Below are positions 36,813 to 45,743 of a stretch of 64,000 nt of DNA, in pieces; position 1 is the stretch's first letter; the number at the start of each line of letters is the position of its first letter. The position numbers were made by a program, and so were the translations under genes. The DNA lies in NCBI RefSeq assembly GCF_000813125.1, contig NZ_BASE01000071.1, positions 62,001-126,000 of the forward strand. The letters are read 5' to 3'. The notes below the pieces were generated by a model that saw only the letters and a program-made list of their open reading frames with translations, did not search any database and had not been told where the DNA came from. The stretch comes from Mesobacillus selenatarsenatis SF-1 (GTDB lineage Bacteria > Bacillota > Bacilli > Bacillales > Cytobacillaceae).

Positions 36813-37349
36813 TCACCTCACGTAGTAAATTTTTGCCTTGCCTAAGTCCGGCCTTAAAGGCTGGGCATTCATTTTAACGATTGCTTTTGAAACTTCACTG
36901 TTCGGATCATCAAGGTCACCGAAAATACGGGCATTGCTGATGCATGTGCTGACACAGGCTGGCTGTTTACCCTCAGCCACAAGTTCAGCACAGAAGCGGC
37001 ATTTTTCAACTACCCCGGTATTATGATCCTGTGTTCTGGCCCCATAATGGCAAGCCACCATACAATACTTGCAGCCGATACACTTATCAGCGTCAACTAG
37101 CACGATGCCTTCTTTTGTCGTGTAGGTTGCCTTTGTCGGGCAGACACTCACACATGGGGCATCCTCGCAGTGCTGGCATTGTACCGGGATGATTTCATTC
37201 TTGACGTTTGGGAATACACCCGTTTCTTTTTCGTAAAACTTAATATATGACTCTTCTACCGGAAGCTCATTCTGCATCTGGCAGCTTACCCGGCAAGCAT
37301 AACAGCCGACGCATTTTCGTGTGTCTATTACCATTCCATAGCGTGCCAT
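36813..37349 (-). CDS. four-cluster ferredoxin-like electron transfer subunit (PsrB/PhsB type)
   Basis: 178 residues with four cysteine groups: CVGCYACRVSC, CQHCEDAPCVSVCP, CIGCKYCMVAC and CRFC with CVSTC. This is the DmsB/PsrB/PhsB build that wires the catalytic to the membrane subunit. Its ATG overlaps the catalytic-subunit stop by one base. It has no signal peptide and should travel with the Tat-exported large subunit. Confidence 0.92.
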   Translation of the reverse strand: MARYGMVIDTRKCVGCYACRVSCQMQNELPVEESYIKFYEKETGVFPNVKNEIIPVQCQHCEDAPCVSVCPTKATYTTKEGIVLVDADKCIGCKYCMVACHYGARTQDHNTGVVEKCRFCAELVAEGKQPACVSTCISNARIFGDLDDPNSEVSKAIVKMNAQPLRPDLGKAKIYYVR

Positions 37350-39544
37350 CAGCCATTCACCTTCCTAACTTTCACGATTACTTCGTGGATATTTCCTGCG
37401 CCACTCCATTTTTCAAAATCGAATGGTACGTGTTCCATATAGCCAAATCCTATGCCCTGTCCTGTCTTTAAATCCTTTGAAGTGATTCCATAATGACTTG
37501 GCACAAAAATCGCTTCTGGGTGGATTCTTTCTGTTAGCTTCACTCGAATTTTGCTTGTTGCTTCACTGGATTTCAATTCAACCATATCTCCATCCTTGAT
37601 TCCCAGCGCTTTGGCACGAATAGGGTTGATCCAGATTCTCTCTAAATCATAATCTTTAGTAATCTGCATCAAGATTGGTATATTCGCAGTTTGAGTATGG
37701 CTGTGGATTGCCTGTTTACCAGTTATCAGGCGGAAAGAATCGTCTGCCGGGCTTACCTTTGGCTCAATCCATTCAACGATCGGTTTAAACCCTGCTTCTT
37801 TATATGTTTCACTGTAAAACTCAACCTTGCCAGAAGGCGTTTTCAGTTCTTTCATCTTACCTAAGGTGATTTCTTCATTAGGGAACATGATGGTTCCTTT
37901 TTCCCTTAGCTGTTTATAGGTAATACCTGTAGGCGCAAGCATCGCTTCGTTCAATTCATCAAGGGAGAAGTTGAAATATTGTCCTACACCGCAGACTTTA
38001 GCTAACTCAGTATAGATTTCATGTATTGGTTTTGTCTCCGGATGAACCTTCTCAACCATTTGTTGACGAAACGCAATTCCTGGTATTTTTCCTGATAAAC
38101 CTTCAATCACCTCATCACGTTCAATATAAGTCACTTCCGGAAGGACATAATGTGCCAGTTGTGCCGTTTCAGACATTTGTACATCGATAGCCACGACGAG
38201 ATCCATTTTAGAAAGAGCTTCCTTCATTACTTTGGGATTTCCATAGCCTAGCGCTGCATTAGAATGGTAATAAATTGCCGCCTTCATTTTGCCTTCCAAT
38301 GCTTCTTTTGCCACGATTGTTGCAACACCGTTATTTGGGTATGCAATCGGGAATTCCTTTGAGCCAGCCTTTGGAGCTTCTGGTTCCTTTGGATTAGGAT
38401 GTTTTTCTTTATTCAGTTTGCCTAGCGAAGGTTTCCCGCCAAATATACTTCCGCCTTTTTGCTGGTAGTTACCAAGTAAAGCATTGAACATTGCAACGGC
38501 TCGGCCGGTTTCTGTACTATTTTCATAGTTGCATCCGAATGCTCCTCTCCAAGATTGCTCAATCAATGCCTTTGGTTTGGCCTTGCCCATATCCATGGAA
38601 ATCCGTGTGATAGCATCAGCAGGGAGACCGGTGATTTTTTCTGCCCATTCTGGTGTATATTTTTTCAGTTCTTTTGCATATTCTTCAAATCCAATTGTGT
38701 AGTTCTTAATGAATTCTATATCGTGAAGATTTTCTTTAATCAACACATGTGACATAGCCAGCACAAGAGCCAAGTCAGTGCCTGGTCGGATTGCCAGCCA
38801 CTCTGTCGCAAGATTGCCTGTGTTATTCAATCGGGGATCGACAATGACAATCTTGGCTCCGTTGTCTTTTGCAGATGCCAATGCTTGTACAGAGCTTGGT
38901 CTAATTCCGTCTCCATAGCTTCTGCCTATGAACATAATGTATTTCGCATTACTGATATCTGCACTCGTAGCCGTTACTCCTACTGTATGAAGGAAACCTG
39001 CATCCCTTGAGTTTGAACAAACAACATGGTGTGTATAATAGTTCGACGAACCAAGCGCATTAATGAATCTAGGAGAATAGAATTTCCCTGAAGCCCGTGG
39101 GTCTTCCGTCAGTGCTACTGACTGTGGGCCATGCTCTTTTATGATCTTGTTCAATTTTTCTGCAATTTCCTTGTAAGCTTGTTCCCAAGTAATCGGCTCA
39201 AATTTCTTTTCACCAACACGTTTTAAAGGCTGTGTCAGCCTATCTTGGGAATAAACAACTGTAGCGTAACCATGCCCCCTGGCACATAGCTTCCCTTTCG
39301 AATAAGGGTGATCAGGGTGCCCTGTCAGCTTCCATAATCGCCCGTTTTTGACATGGCCGATCATCCCGCATTTACTTGAACATGCATTACATGTACTAGG
39401 TATTTCCTTTATTTCTGCATTTGCTCCTGCTTTTACATATTCACTGGACCATTCATTAAAGCCTACTGTTCCCGCAGATGCCAATGCAGCAGTTGCTGCA
39501 GAGGCTTTAATGAATCCTCGACGTGATAGTTTTGTATCCACCAT
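37349..39544 (-). CDS. molybdopterin oxidoreductase catalytic subunit, PsrA/PhsA-like
   Basis: A 731-residue molybdopterin bis-guanine dinucleotide enzyme. It begins with a twin-arginine signal (KLSRRGFIKASAATAAL), then an iron-sulfur site from Cys52, Cys55, Cys59 and Cys87. Cys176 in HHVVCSNSRDA should be the molybdenum ligand, as in polysulfide, thiosulfate and some arsenate or selenate enzymes. The C-terminal MGD-binding domain is complete. I start at MVDTKLSRRG, 10 nt after AGGAGG. The acceptor cannot be deduced; polysulfide or thiosulfate reduction is the simplest reading. Confidence 0.88.
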   Translation of the reverse strand: MVDTKLSRRGFIKASAATAALASAGTVGFNEWSSEYVKAGANAEIKEIPSTCNACSSKCGMIGHVKNGRLWKLTGHPDHPYSKGKLCARGHGYATVVYSQDRLTQPLKRVGEKKFEPITWEQAYKEIAEKLNKIIKEHGPQSVALTEDPRASGKFYSPRFINALGSSNYYTHHVVCSNSRDAGFLHTVGVTATSADISNAKYIMFIGRSYGDGIRPSSVQALASAKDNGAKIVIVDPRLNNTGNLATEWLAIRPGTDLALVLAMSHVLIKENLHDIEFIKNYTIGFEEYAKELKKYTPEWAEKITGLPADAITRISMDMGKAKPKALIEQSWRGAFGCNYENSTETGRAVAMFNALLGNYQQKGGSIFGGKPSLGKLNKEKHPNPKEPEAPKAGSKEFPIAYPNNGVATIVAKEALEGKMKAAIYYHSNAALGYGNPKVMKEALSKMDLVVAIDVQMSETAQLAHYVLPEVTYIERDEVIEGLSGKIPGIAFRQQMVEKVHPETKPIHEIYTELAKVCGVGQYFNFSLDELNEAMLAPTGITYKQLREKGTIMFPNEEITLGKMKELKTPSGKVEFYSETYKEAGFKPIVEWIEPKVSPADDSFRLITGKQAIHSHTQTANIPILMQITKDYDLERIWINPIRAKALGIKDGDMVELKSSEATSKIRVKLTERIHPEAIFVPSHYGITSKDLKTGQGIGFGYMEHVPFDFEKWSGAGNIHEVIVKVRKVNG

Positions 39545-39752
39545 TTTCTCTAGCCCTCCTTTTACTCCAGACCGATAAAACACTTAATAATTTTTGCCTT
39601 TACCGTTTATGCAAGGCATTTTTGTGATTGATGCTTTCTTACATTACTGCTGAATGTAAAACTCATTGACTCTTTCGCAGAGTATCCGGTCCCTTTAATG
39701 GTATCTGTTATCATAGCTCTTTTAAAAAGGATGTCCTTTAAGATTTAGAGCC

Positions 39753-40367
39753 TTACAGGTAACTATTTCGTTGTGCTTTTAATATTTCCATCAATGCTCT
39801 CGTCAATCTCTGATAAAATGGGTGAACCGTTACTTCCGAAAGCTGCGATTCGAATTCATCGAGCCAATCGAAATGATCATCCAAAAATTCAGCAGTGGAA
39901 TTTTCGGGGGCATGCTCAATGAAATAAGCCAACAACTCCAACAGGATTGCTAGATGGTCCGGCATACCCTGTAATTCATAAGGGATTTCGATCTTAAGCT
40001 TTTCTAACAGGTAATTGATATGTAACGCCGAATCTCCCAATATATAACCTTTGTCTCTAGCAAAGGGTAGAGTGCACGTTTCATCCAGTGTCCACTGTTT
40101 ATATAAAGACTCAATCGGAAGTGCAGCCTCCTTTTGCGTGCTGCCAATAGAGGTCATGTATAATTCAGCAAATTCTTCATAGTTCTCTGGCAGGACCTCC
40201 TCTATTGAAAAGTCGATACTAAAAAGTTCGTTGACCGATTCTTCCAGCTTCTTCAGTAGATCCTGCTGCTGAATCTCATCCCAGATCTCTCTAGTTGGTT
40301 GTTTATATAAATCTGCAAGGACTATAAAAACATTCGCACATTCTGTTTTTTTATCTAATCCAATCAC
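39753..40367 (-). CDS. TorD/DmsD-family molybdoenzyme chaperone
   Basis: A 204-residue, all-helical acidic protein. EEFAELYMTSIGSTQKEAALPIESLYKQW and MPDHLAILLELLAYFIE match the TorD-like fold (the PxEShY-like and PDHL motifs). Such proteins bind the Tat signal of a partner molybdoenzyme until the cofactor is inserted. It is first in the operon, 208 nt before the catalytic gene. The start is GTG with GGTGGTG 7 nt upstream. Confidence 0.85.
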   Translation of the reverse strand: MIGLDKKTECANVFIVLADLYKQPTREIWDEIQQQDLLKKLEESVNELFSIDFSIEEVLPENYEEFAELYMTSIGSTQKEAALPIESLYKQWTLDETCTLPFARDKGYILGDSALHINYLLEKLKIEIPYELQGMPDHLAILLELLAYFIEHAPENSTAEFLDDHFDWLDEFESQLSEVTVHPFYQRLTRALMEILKAQRNSYL

Positions 40368-40457
40368 CGGGATTCACCACCTTTCGATTACAACTTCACT
40401 ATATTGCAATCAAGTTTGTGAAACAATATACATTCTGTGGATATTCCCCCATGCGTA

Positions 40458-40473
40458 TGTGAAGGATTTCACC
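40458..40473. promoter_or_regulatory. Fnr/Crp-like box between divergent reductase genes
   Basis: TGTGA-AGGATT-TCACC matches the Bacillus Fnr consensus TGTGA-N6-TCACA at nine of ten half-site positions. It is between the chaperone gene (minus) and the ferredoxin gene (plus), fitting anaerobic induction of an anaerobic reductase. Spacing to a -10 on the minus strand is not ideal. Confidence 0.5.
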
Positions 40474-40539
40474 TAATTTAATTGTTTATTTTTTTGTGCT
40501 GATTATATAAAACTATTAAAAGACACTGAAACAAAGGGT

Positions 40540-40553
40540 TTATAACGCTTACA
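40540..40553. promoter_or_regulatory. cre-like site between divergent reductase genes
   Basis: On the minus strand TGTAAGCGTTATAA matches the CcpA core TGNAANCGNWNNCA except for one base near the end. It could place the reductase under carbon catabolite control. Weak evidence alone. Confidence 0.3.
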
Positions 40554-40674
40554 GCCGGTATGGAAATGTGAACATTCCTTTAAATATGTTTGAATATCCA
40601 GCAAACTCGCCACTTATCATGAACTTTAGTCGTAGAATAGAAGTATATGAATTATCACTCTTGAGGTGACCTAT

Positions 40675-41586
40675 ATGTCGCTACTAACCAATTGGCTCGA
40701 AAGCTTGAGCTATGAACTGGAAATATCAGAAGCGTGTTCAAAAAAGAAAAGTCCATTGAGTACCTGTACAGCTTGTATGGATGAATGTCCACAAGGTGCA
40801 CTAATTATTGAAGAAGGAACTCTTAAGTTAGATGAAAAGTCTTGTTCTCTCTGCGGTATCTGCATAACGGTATGCCCGCAGCAGGCAATAAAAGGGCAGT
40901 CGCCAGCAAGGAAGGTCATCCAGGATCATCTTTTATTACAAGATGATTCCCCGCTTCCAACCTTCTTGGAATTGCTTTATTTCCATAAAAAAGGAGTCCG
41001 CTTTATTCAAAAAGCTGCTGCTGATGAGGAGTTAGAAAAACGCATAGGGAAAGTCAATGAACTTTTGAACGTCATGGAACTTGATCCAGTATTGATCACC
41101 AAGACCCTATCACTTAAGCAAGAGGCTCAACCCAAACTATCAAGACGTGGTTTTTTCACAAAACTCTCGATGGATGGCAAAAAAACTGTTCTGTCTTCAG
41201 TAACGCCAGTAAAATGGCGGTTCAATGAGGACAGCTTTAAGTCGTCTAACCTTTATAATGAATGGTCGTTACATGAAGTAAGGATACATGAGGAGAAATG
41301 CACATTATGTGAAGCCTGTTTTAACATCTGCCCTACACAGATTTTCACACTGGAGAACGATACACTAAGCATTGATGAAAAAAATTGTTCCGGATGCAAA
41401 CTTTGCATGGACATATGTCAGCACAGCGGAATTCAGGTTGCTCATAGTATCCACAAGGTGCGTGAAGTTGCCTATCATGTGTATAAAAATGAATGTACTA
41501 CTTGCAGAAGCAGTTATTACTCCTGGGAAGAATCAAAGGAATGTGAAATCTGCAAAAAAATCGAGAAACCAAATTTTTTCCTTTAA
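40675..41586 (+). CDS. multi-cluster 4Fe-4S ferredoxin-like protein with internal twin-arginine motif
   Basis: 303 residues. Four iron-sulfur sites are visible: Cys31/34/38 (with a remote Cys21), CSLCGICITVCP, CTLCEACFNICP and CSGCKLCMDIC, plus a C-terminal CTTC ... CEIC pair. Between the two ferredoxin halves lies KLSRRGFFTKLSMDGKK (Arg157-Arg158), a twin-arginine-like motif in mid-protein. Starts at the ATG 5 nt after GAGGTGA. It is divergent from the reductase operon and probably serves its electron transfer or maturation; NapF-like is the nearest family I can name. Confidence 0.8.
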   Translation: MSLLTNWLESLSYELEISEACSKKKSPLSTCTACMDECPQGALIIEEGTLKLDEKSCSLCGICITVCPQQAIKGQSPARKVIQDHLLLQDDSPLPTFLELLYFHKKGVRFIQKAAADEELEKRIGKVNELLNVMELDPVLITKTLSLKQEAQPKLSRRGFFTKLSMDGKKTVLSSVTPVKWRFNEDSFKSSNLYNEWSLHEVRIHEEKCTLCEACFNICPTQIFTLENDTLSIDEKNCSGCKLCMDICQHSGIQVAHSIHKVREVAYHVYKNECTTCRSSYYSWEESKECEICKKIEKPNFFL

Positions 41587-41609
41587 AGCCCTTTCAAAAT
41601 AAAGAATGA

Positions 41610-41662
41610 GGCACCGGAACCAAAGCTGTTGCAGTTGCATAAACAGCTTCGAAACCGGTGCC
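41610..41662 (+). terminator. long imperfect hairpin terminator of the ferredoxin gene
   Basis: GGCACCGG pairs with CCGGTGCC, and inside it AAGCTGTT pairs with AACAGCTT, a 53-nt hairpin followed by TTCTCTTT. Confidence 0.75.
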
Positions 41663-41687
41663 TTCTCTTTGTTCACTTACAAAAAAA

Positions 41688-41713
41688 AACTAGGAAGTGA
41701 AAGCTTCCTAGTT
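41688..41713 (-). terminator. terminator of cotE
   Basis: AACTAGGAAG pairs perfectly with CTTCCTAGTT; on the minus strand TTTTTTT follows. Confidence 0.92.
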
Positions 41714-41718
41714 CGATG

Positions 41719-42261
41719 TTATTCTTCCTCTCCCAGGAGGAAGTCTGGGTTCAAGTCTTCGAATTCGTCATCGTCGATGCCATGACCCCACTCGTCATCA
41801 TCGCAATCGCATCCGCCTGGATGAGTGACAACACATACCTTCGTTTCACCAATGACTTCTACAAGGAATTCCCTCTCGACGTGAACGATGATTTTGTTGC
41901 CATTAGGCGAAATGACTGCTTCAATGCAGTTAGGCTGCTGCAGGACCTCTACAAGGACATCATGGTCATCCATGCAGTCAGGGTCACGGTACTTCAGCTT
42001 GATGACATCGCAGTAAGTTACTTTCTCCGTCACTACTTCAGTTTTTGTATTATCATCAAAGGAGTACCAGATGTTGGCTTCGTAAGACCCGTTTACTTCA
42101 ACCACTTTCCCTACCTTTTTTGCCTTATACTTATGGTTTATGACCCAAGCGCCCAGAATGCTGCTCGGATTATGCGCTGGGTTGATCGTATGATTGGACT
42201 GCGTGAATTTGCGTCCCTTCGCTACGACGGCTTTCGTAATAATCTCTCTGTAATCTCCCAT
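41719..42261 (-). CDS. cotE: outer spore coat morphogenetic protein CotE
   Basis: A 180-residue CotE, close to B. subtilis Cot[44 protein letters not shown] and [19 protein letters not shown], ending in a strongly acidic tail ([18 protein letters not shown]). It directs outer coat assembly. The ATG at 42261 follows AGGAGG by 11 nt, better than the TTG ten codons upstream. In B. subtilis mutS follows directly; here about 14 kb intervene. Confidence 0.95.
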   Translation of the reverse strand: MGDYREIITKAVVAKGRKFTQSNHTINPAHNPSSILGAWVINHKYKAKKVGKVVEVNGSYEANIWYSFDDNTKTEVVTEKVTYCDVIKLKYRDPDCMDDHDVLVEVLQQPNCIEAVISPNGNKIIVHVEREFLVEVIGETKVCVVTHPGGCDCDDDEWGHGIDDDEFEDLNPDFLLGEEE

Positions 42262-42509
42262 TGCGAGCGAAACCTCCTCAATCTTTTTCAATTCATCCTA
42301 TGCGTGATATTAGACTAGTGTGCGATTAATTTTAGAACCGCTGGTAAAAACTTAGGCATAGTTCATTGTATGCCCATATGCCCTGAATGTTCCCGATTGA
42401 TGAAAGTTGGTGGGGATTTAGATTGCATTAAAGTGACACGCACAGGGGAGGTACTTGCGAAGGCTAATCAAAAATTAAGGATTCAATCGTCAGCTATAAA
42501 TAAAAAAAT

Positions 42510-42531
42510 GGCACCTGAATATTCAGGTACC
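42510..42531 (-). terminator. terminator of miaB-ricA
   Basis: A 22-nt near-perfect palindrome centred on ACCTGAATATTCAGGT, with TTTTTTTATTT following on the minus strand. It lies 17 nt after the ricA stop. Confidence 0.88.
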
Positions 42532-42547
42532 ATTTACTGATCGATAA

Positions 42548-42985
42548 TTAATGGTTGTGTGTATGGCAGCTTGCTTCGGTTTTCAGAGCTGCTCCTGTTT
42601 CACCGCGAAGTATATCTCCGCCAGTTGATGCGACTACTTCATCTGTAACCGTATTTGAAATCGTTGTGGCCACTAGCTGAAGCAATTCATTTACATCGAT
42701 TTGCGACTGCTTGAATTCCTGGACCACCGGGATTTCATCAAGTTGTTGTTCTAGAGAAGCAATTTTTGCTTCAGTCTTCTTCAATGCTTCTGTTTTTCCA
42801 TAGTGTTGGAAGTTAACAGCCTGTTTTTGAAGACCTTTAATAGAAGAAATAAGTGTTTTCACTTTTTCATTCTCATGGATTTGTGCTTCTGCACGCTTGA
42901 AGAAGTCAACTTCTTCTGTTTCCGCAATCATTCTTGCGATTTCTCTTGAACGCTGGATAATGTCATCTTTATTATATTTTGCCAA
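42548..42985 (-). CDS. ricA: RicA (YmcA), regulator of RNase Y processing and biofilm
   Basis: A 145-residue helical YlbF/YmcA-family protein: MAKYNKDDIIQRSREIARMIAETEEVDFFKRAE, then ILRGETG and a C-terminal SCHTHNH. RicA with RicF and RicT forms the Y-complex, which carries iron-sulfur clusters and directs RNase Y to maturation sites. TTG start with GAGGTGA; it is one base from the miaB stop. The RNase Y gene is elsewhere in this window. Confidence 0.92.
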   Translation of the reverse strand: MAKYNKDDIIQRSREIARMIAETEEVDFFKRAEAQIHENEKVKTLISSIKGLQKQAVNFQHYGKTEALKKTEAKIASLEQQLDEIPVVQEFKQSQIDVNELLQLVATTISNTVTDEVVASTGGDILRGETGAALKTEASCHTHNH

Positions 42986-42986
42986 C

Positions 42987-44531
42987 TTAGTTCACCTCAA
43001 CTGGTTCGATTTCTTCTACCATTTCCCCGTTTAAAGACCATGTTTTTGCACCTGTGATCTTTACCTTGACGACTTTGCCGATTGCTGTTTTAGGCCCAAC
43101 AAAATTGACAAGTTTCAACTTGCTTGTATAACCTGCAAGAACATCTGGATTGTTTTTGCTTTCGCCTTCTACCAGGACCTCAACAAGCTGATCCTGATAT
43201 TTCTTCATAGACTGTGCAGATTGCTCATTCACAAGTGCGTTCAGTCGCTGCAGACGCTCCTTTTTCACTTCCATAGGGACATTATCCTGCATTTTAGCAG
43301 CAGGAGTTCCCTCCCTTGGAGAGTAAATGAAGGTATATGCTGCTTCATAGCCAACTTCACGAACAAGTGACAATGTTTCTTCAAACTGCTCATCCGTCTC
43401 GTTCGGATACCCTACAATAATATCCGTTGTCAATGTAACATTAGGAATTGCAGCTTTGATTTTGCGAACGAGTTCGAGATATTGTTCCCGAGTGTACTTC
43501 CTGGCCATTATTTTCAATACATCAGTAGAACCTGATTGTACTGGAAGGTGGATGTGGTCCATCAGGTTACCGCCCTTTGCCAGAACTTCAATCAAGTGAT
43601 CATCAAAGTCACGCGGGTGACTGGTTGTAAAACGAATCCGCGGAATATCAATTTTACGGATTTCATCCATCAAGTCACCAAGACCATATTTCATATCTTC
43701 CAGGTCTTTTCCATAGGCGTTTACATTCTGGCCGAGAAGGGTAATTTCCTGGTAGCCCTGTGCAGCAAGCTGACGGACTTCCTGGATGATATCTTCAGGA
43801 CGGCGGCTGCGTTCTTTGCCTCGTGTATATGGAACGATGCAGTATGTGCAGAATTTATCACAGCCATACATAATGTTTACCCATGCCTTAATATTGCCTT
43901 TGCGCACCTTCGGAAGGTTTTCAATTACGTCCCCTTCCTTAGACCAAACTTCTACGACCATTTCTTTGGACATGTATGCTTCTTGGAGAATATGTGGCAG
44001 GCGATGGATATTATGCGTACCAAAAATCATATCAACCTGGTTATACGTTTTTAGAATTTTGTTAACGACGGATTCTTCCTGGGACATGCATCCGCAAACT
44101 CCCAATAGAAGATCTGGCTTTTCTCTTTTAAGATGCTTCAAATGTCCAAGTTCACCGAACACCTTGTTCTCAGCATTTTCCCTGATCGCGCATGTATTCA
44201 AGAGGATAACATTCGCGTTCTCGACACTGTCAGTAGGTTCATAGCCAAGACCAAGGAAAATACCTGCCATGACTTCTGTGTCGTGCTCATTCATCTGGCA
44301 GCCATAAGTGCGGATGTAGAATTTGCGCCCCTGTCCCATGCCAATGAATTCTTCAGGGATGTCGAAGTCTTTATGATACTGGACTTCTTCCTTGCCGCGT
44401 TTTTTCGCATCCTTCAGGGAAGGAGCTGTATATACTGTTTCAAAGTACTTGCTGTAATCCTTGCTGGATTTTTTGTCCGAAGAATTTTCAGTTAGTACGT
44501 GCTGTCCTTCCAAGCGTTGATTTTCGTTCAT
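42987..44531 (-). CDS. miaB: tRNA-2-methylthio-N6-dimethylallyladenosine synthase
   Basis: A 514-residue methylthiotransferase: N-terminal UPF0004 domain with [21 protein letters not shown] and [10 protein letters not shown] (three cysteines), a radical-SAM [15 protein letters not shown], and a C-terminal TRAM domain. It acts on i6A37 made by MiaA. AGGAGA precedes the ATG. The extra N-terminal 60 residues are typical of Bacillus MiaB. Confidence 0.96.
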   Translation of the reverse strand: MNENQRLEGQHVLTENSSDKKSSKDYSKYFETVYTAPSLKDAKKRGKEEVQYHKDFDIPEEFIGMGQGRKFYIRTYGCQMNEHDTEVMAGIFLGLGYEPTDSVENANVILLNTCAIRENAENKVFGELGHLKHLKREKPDLLLGVCGCMSQEESVVNKILKTYNQVDMIFGTHNIHRLPHILQEAYMSKEMVVEVWSKEGDVIENLPKVRKGNIKAWVNIMYGCDKFCTYCIVPYTRGKERSRRPEDIIQEVRQLAAQGYQEITLLGQNVNAYGKDLEDMKYGLGDLMDEIRKIDIPRIRFTTSHPRDFDDHLIEVLAKGGNLMDHIHLPVQSGSTDVLKIMARKYTREQYLELVRKIKAAIPNVTLTTDIIVGYPNETDEQFEETLSLVREVGYEAAYTFIYSPREGTPAAKMQDNVPMEVKKERLQRLNALVNEQSAQSMKKYQDQLVEVLVEGESKNNPDVLAGYTSKLKLVNFVGPKTAIGKVVKVKITGAKTWSLNGEMVEEIEPVEVN

Positions 44532-44662
44532 TATAGATCTCCTTTCATTAGAAAGCGAGCAGGCAGATTGATAGAGCCTGGAGCCAGTGCTAGCTTCACA
44601 AACAGTTCTGCTTTCTACTTTTAAAAGGGCTATATTTCACCCTGAAAATATAAAATATACAC

Positions 44663-44690
44663 ATTATAATAGTATAAACTCTTCAATCAA
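44663..44690 (-). promoter_or_regulatory. promoter of miaB-ricA
   Basis: TTGATT (44685-44690) and TATAAT (44663-44668) on the minus strand, 16 nt apart. The remaining interval 44532-44875 holds no gene besides the korB terminator. Confidence 0.6.
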
Positions 44691-44814
44691 TGAACACAAT
44701 AGCAGGCACTGGAAATACAGCTTTCTTGGTAAAAAAAGCCGACTTAATAAATTATATTACCTAACAGATTATTATTTTGTAGTGATGCTTGTCACTAATT
44801 CTAACAATAATAAC

Positions 44815-44844
44815 AAAACCCCAATCTTGGTCGATTGGGGTTTT
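44815..44844 (-). terminator. terminator of korAB
   Basis: AAAACCCCAATC and GATTGGGGTTTT form a perfect 12-bp stem with T-run and A-run flanks. Confidence 0.92.
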
Positions 44845-44875
44845 ATTTCATTCCGGCTTGATTTCCGGATTTACA

Positions 44876-45742
44876 TTACATGAATTCAGCAACTAGCTTA
44901 TCAAAGTGAGCTTGATCTAGCTTCAGGTCAGCTTGAGATAGCGGAGTTTCAGAATAACCGCTGACTAGCTCCTGATAAGACTTACGCTCTGTATTTTGAT
45001 AAATTAATCCAGTCACAAGACCATTGTGCTGCATCAATGTCTGCATTGCAGCTTCACGGTTTGATGGATCATACCCTTCGATGTCGCCAAGCTTTGTCAA
45101 GTTTTCCTTGAACCAATCGTAAGTGTTCACCTTGTTATATGTTACACAAGGGCTGAATACGTTGATTAATGAGAAACCTTCATGCTTGATTCCAGCCTCG
45201 ATCAGAGCTGTCAAGTCCTTCAGGTCAGTTGAGAAGCTTTGTGCCACGAAAGTAGCGCCAGCCGTCAAAGCCAATTCCATTGGAGAAATGGCCTGCTCGA
45301 TCGAACCTGCAGGAGTTGATTTTGTCTTGAATCCAGCAGCCGAACGCGGGGAAGTTTGTCCCTTTGTCAGACCGTAAATCTGGTTGTCCATGACAATGTA
45401 AGTGATATTGATGTTACGGCGGATCGCATGGACTGTATGTCCCATACCGATCGCGAAGCCGTCTCCGTCACCGCCGGAAGCGATAACTGTTAAATCACGG
45501 TTAGCCATCTTTACACCCTGCGCGATTGGAAGCGCACGGCCATGGATTCCATGGAAACCGTAAGAATTGATATATCCAGAGATACGGCCTGAACAGCCGA
45601 TACCTGAAATTACAGCCAGGTCTTCAGGCTCTAAACCCACATTGGCAGCAGCACGCTGCATGGCTGCCTGTACAGAGAAGTCGCCGCAGCCAGGGCACCA
45701 GTTTGGTTTTACATTATTGCGAAATTCTTTAAAAGTCGCCAT
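44876..45742 (-). CDS. korB: 2-oxoacid:ferredoxin oxidoreductase beta subunit
   Basis: A 288-residue beta subunit: KPNWCPGCGDFSVQAAM, GIGCSGRISGY, and the TPP/Mg motif SGGDGDGFAIGMGHTVHAIRRN with NQIYGLTKGQ. It decarboxylates a 2-oxoacid, probably 2-oxoglutarate, with CoA and ferredoxin. The start at MATFKEFRNN lies one base after the korA stop; AAGGAG is inside the korA end. The longer upstream reading would overlap korA and is rejected. Confidence 0.93.
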   Translation of the reverse strand: MATFKEFRNNVKPNWCPGCGDFSVQAAMQRAAANVGLEPEDLAVISGIGCSGRISGYINSYGFHGIHGRALPIAQGVKMANRDLTVIASGGDGDGFAIGMGHTVHAIRRNINITYIVMDNQIYGLTKGQTSPRSAAGFKTKSTPAGSIEQAISPMELALTAGATFVAQSFSTDLKDLTALIEAGIKHEGFSLINVFSPCVTYNKVNTYDWFKENLTKLGDIEGYDPSNREAAMQTLMQHNGLVTGLIYQNTERKSYQELVSGYSETPLSQADLKLDQAHFDKLVAEFM

Positions 45743-45743
45743 C

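Noticed and set aside
42370-42540. 56-residue plus-strand frame with a CPEC zinc-ribbon-like start, between cotE and ricA
   Set aside because: No ribosome binding site and its 3' end is the ricA terminator hairpin; most likely chance.
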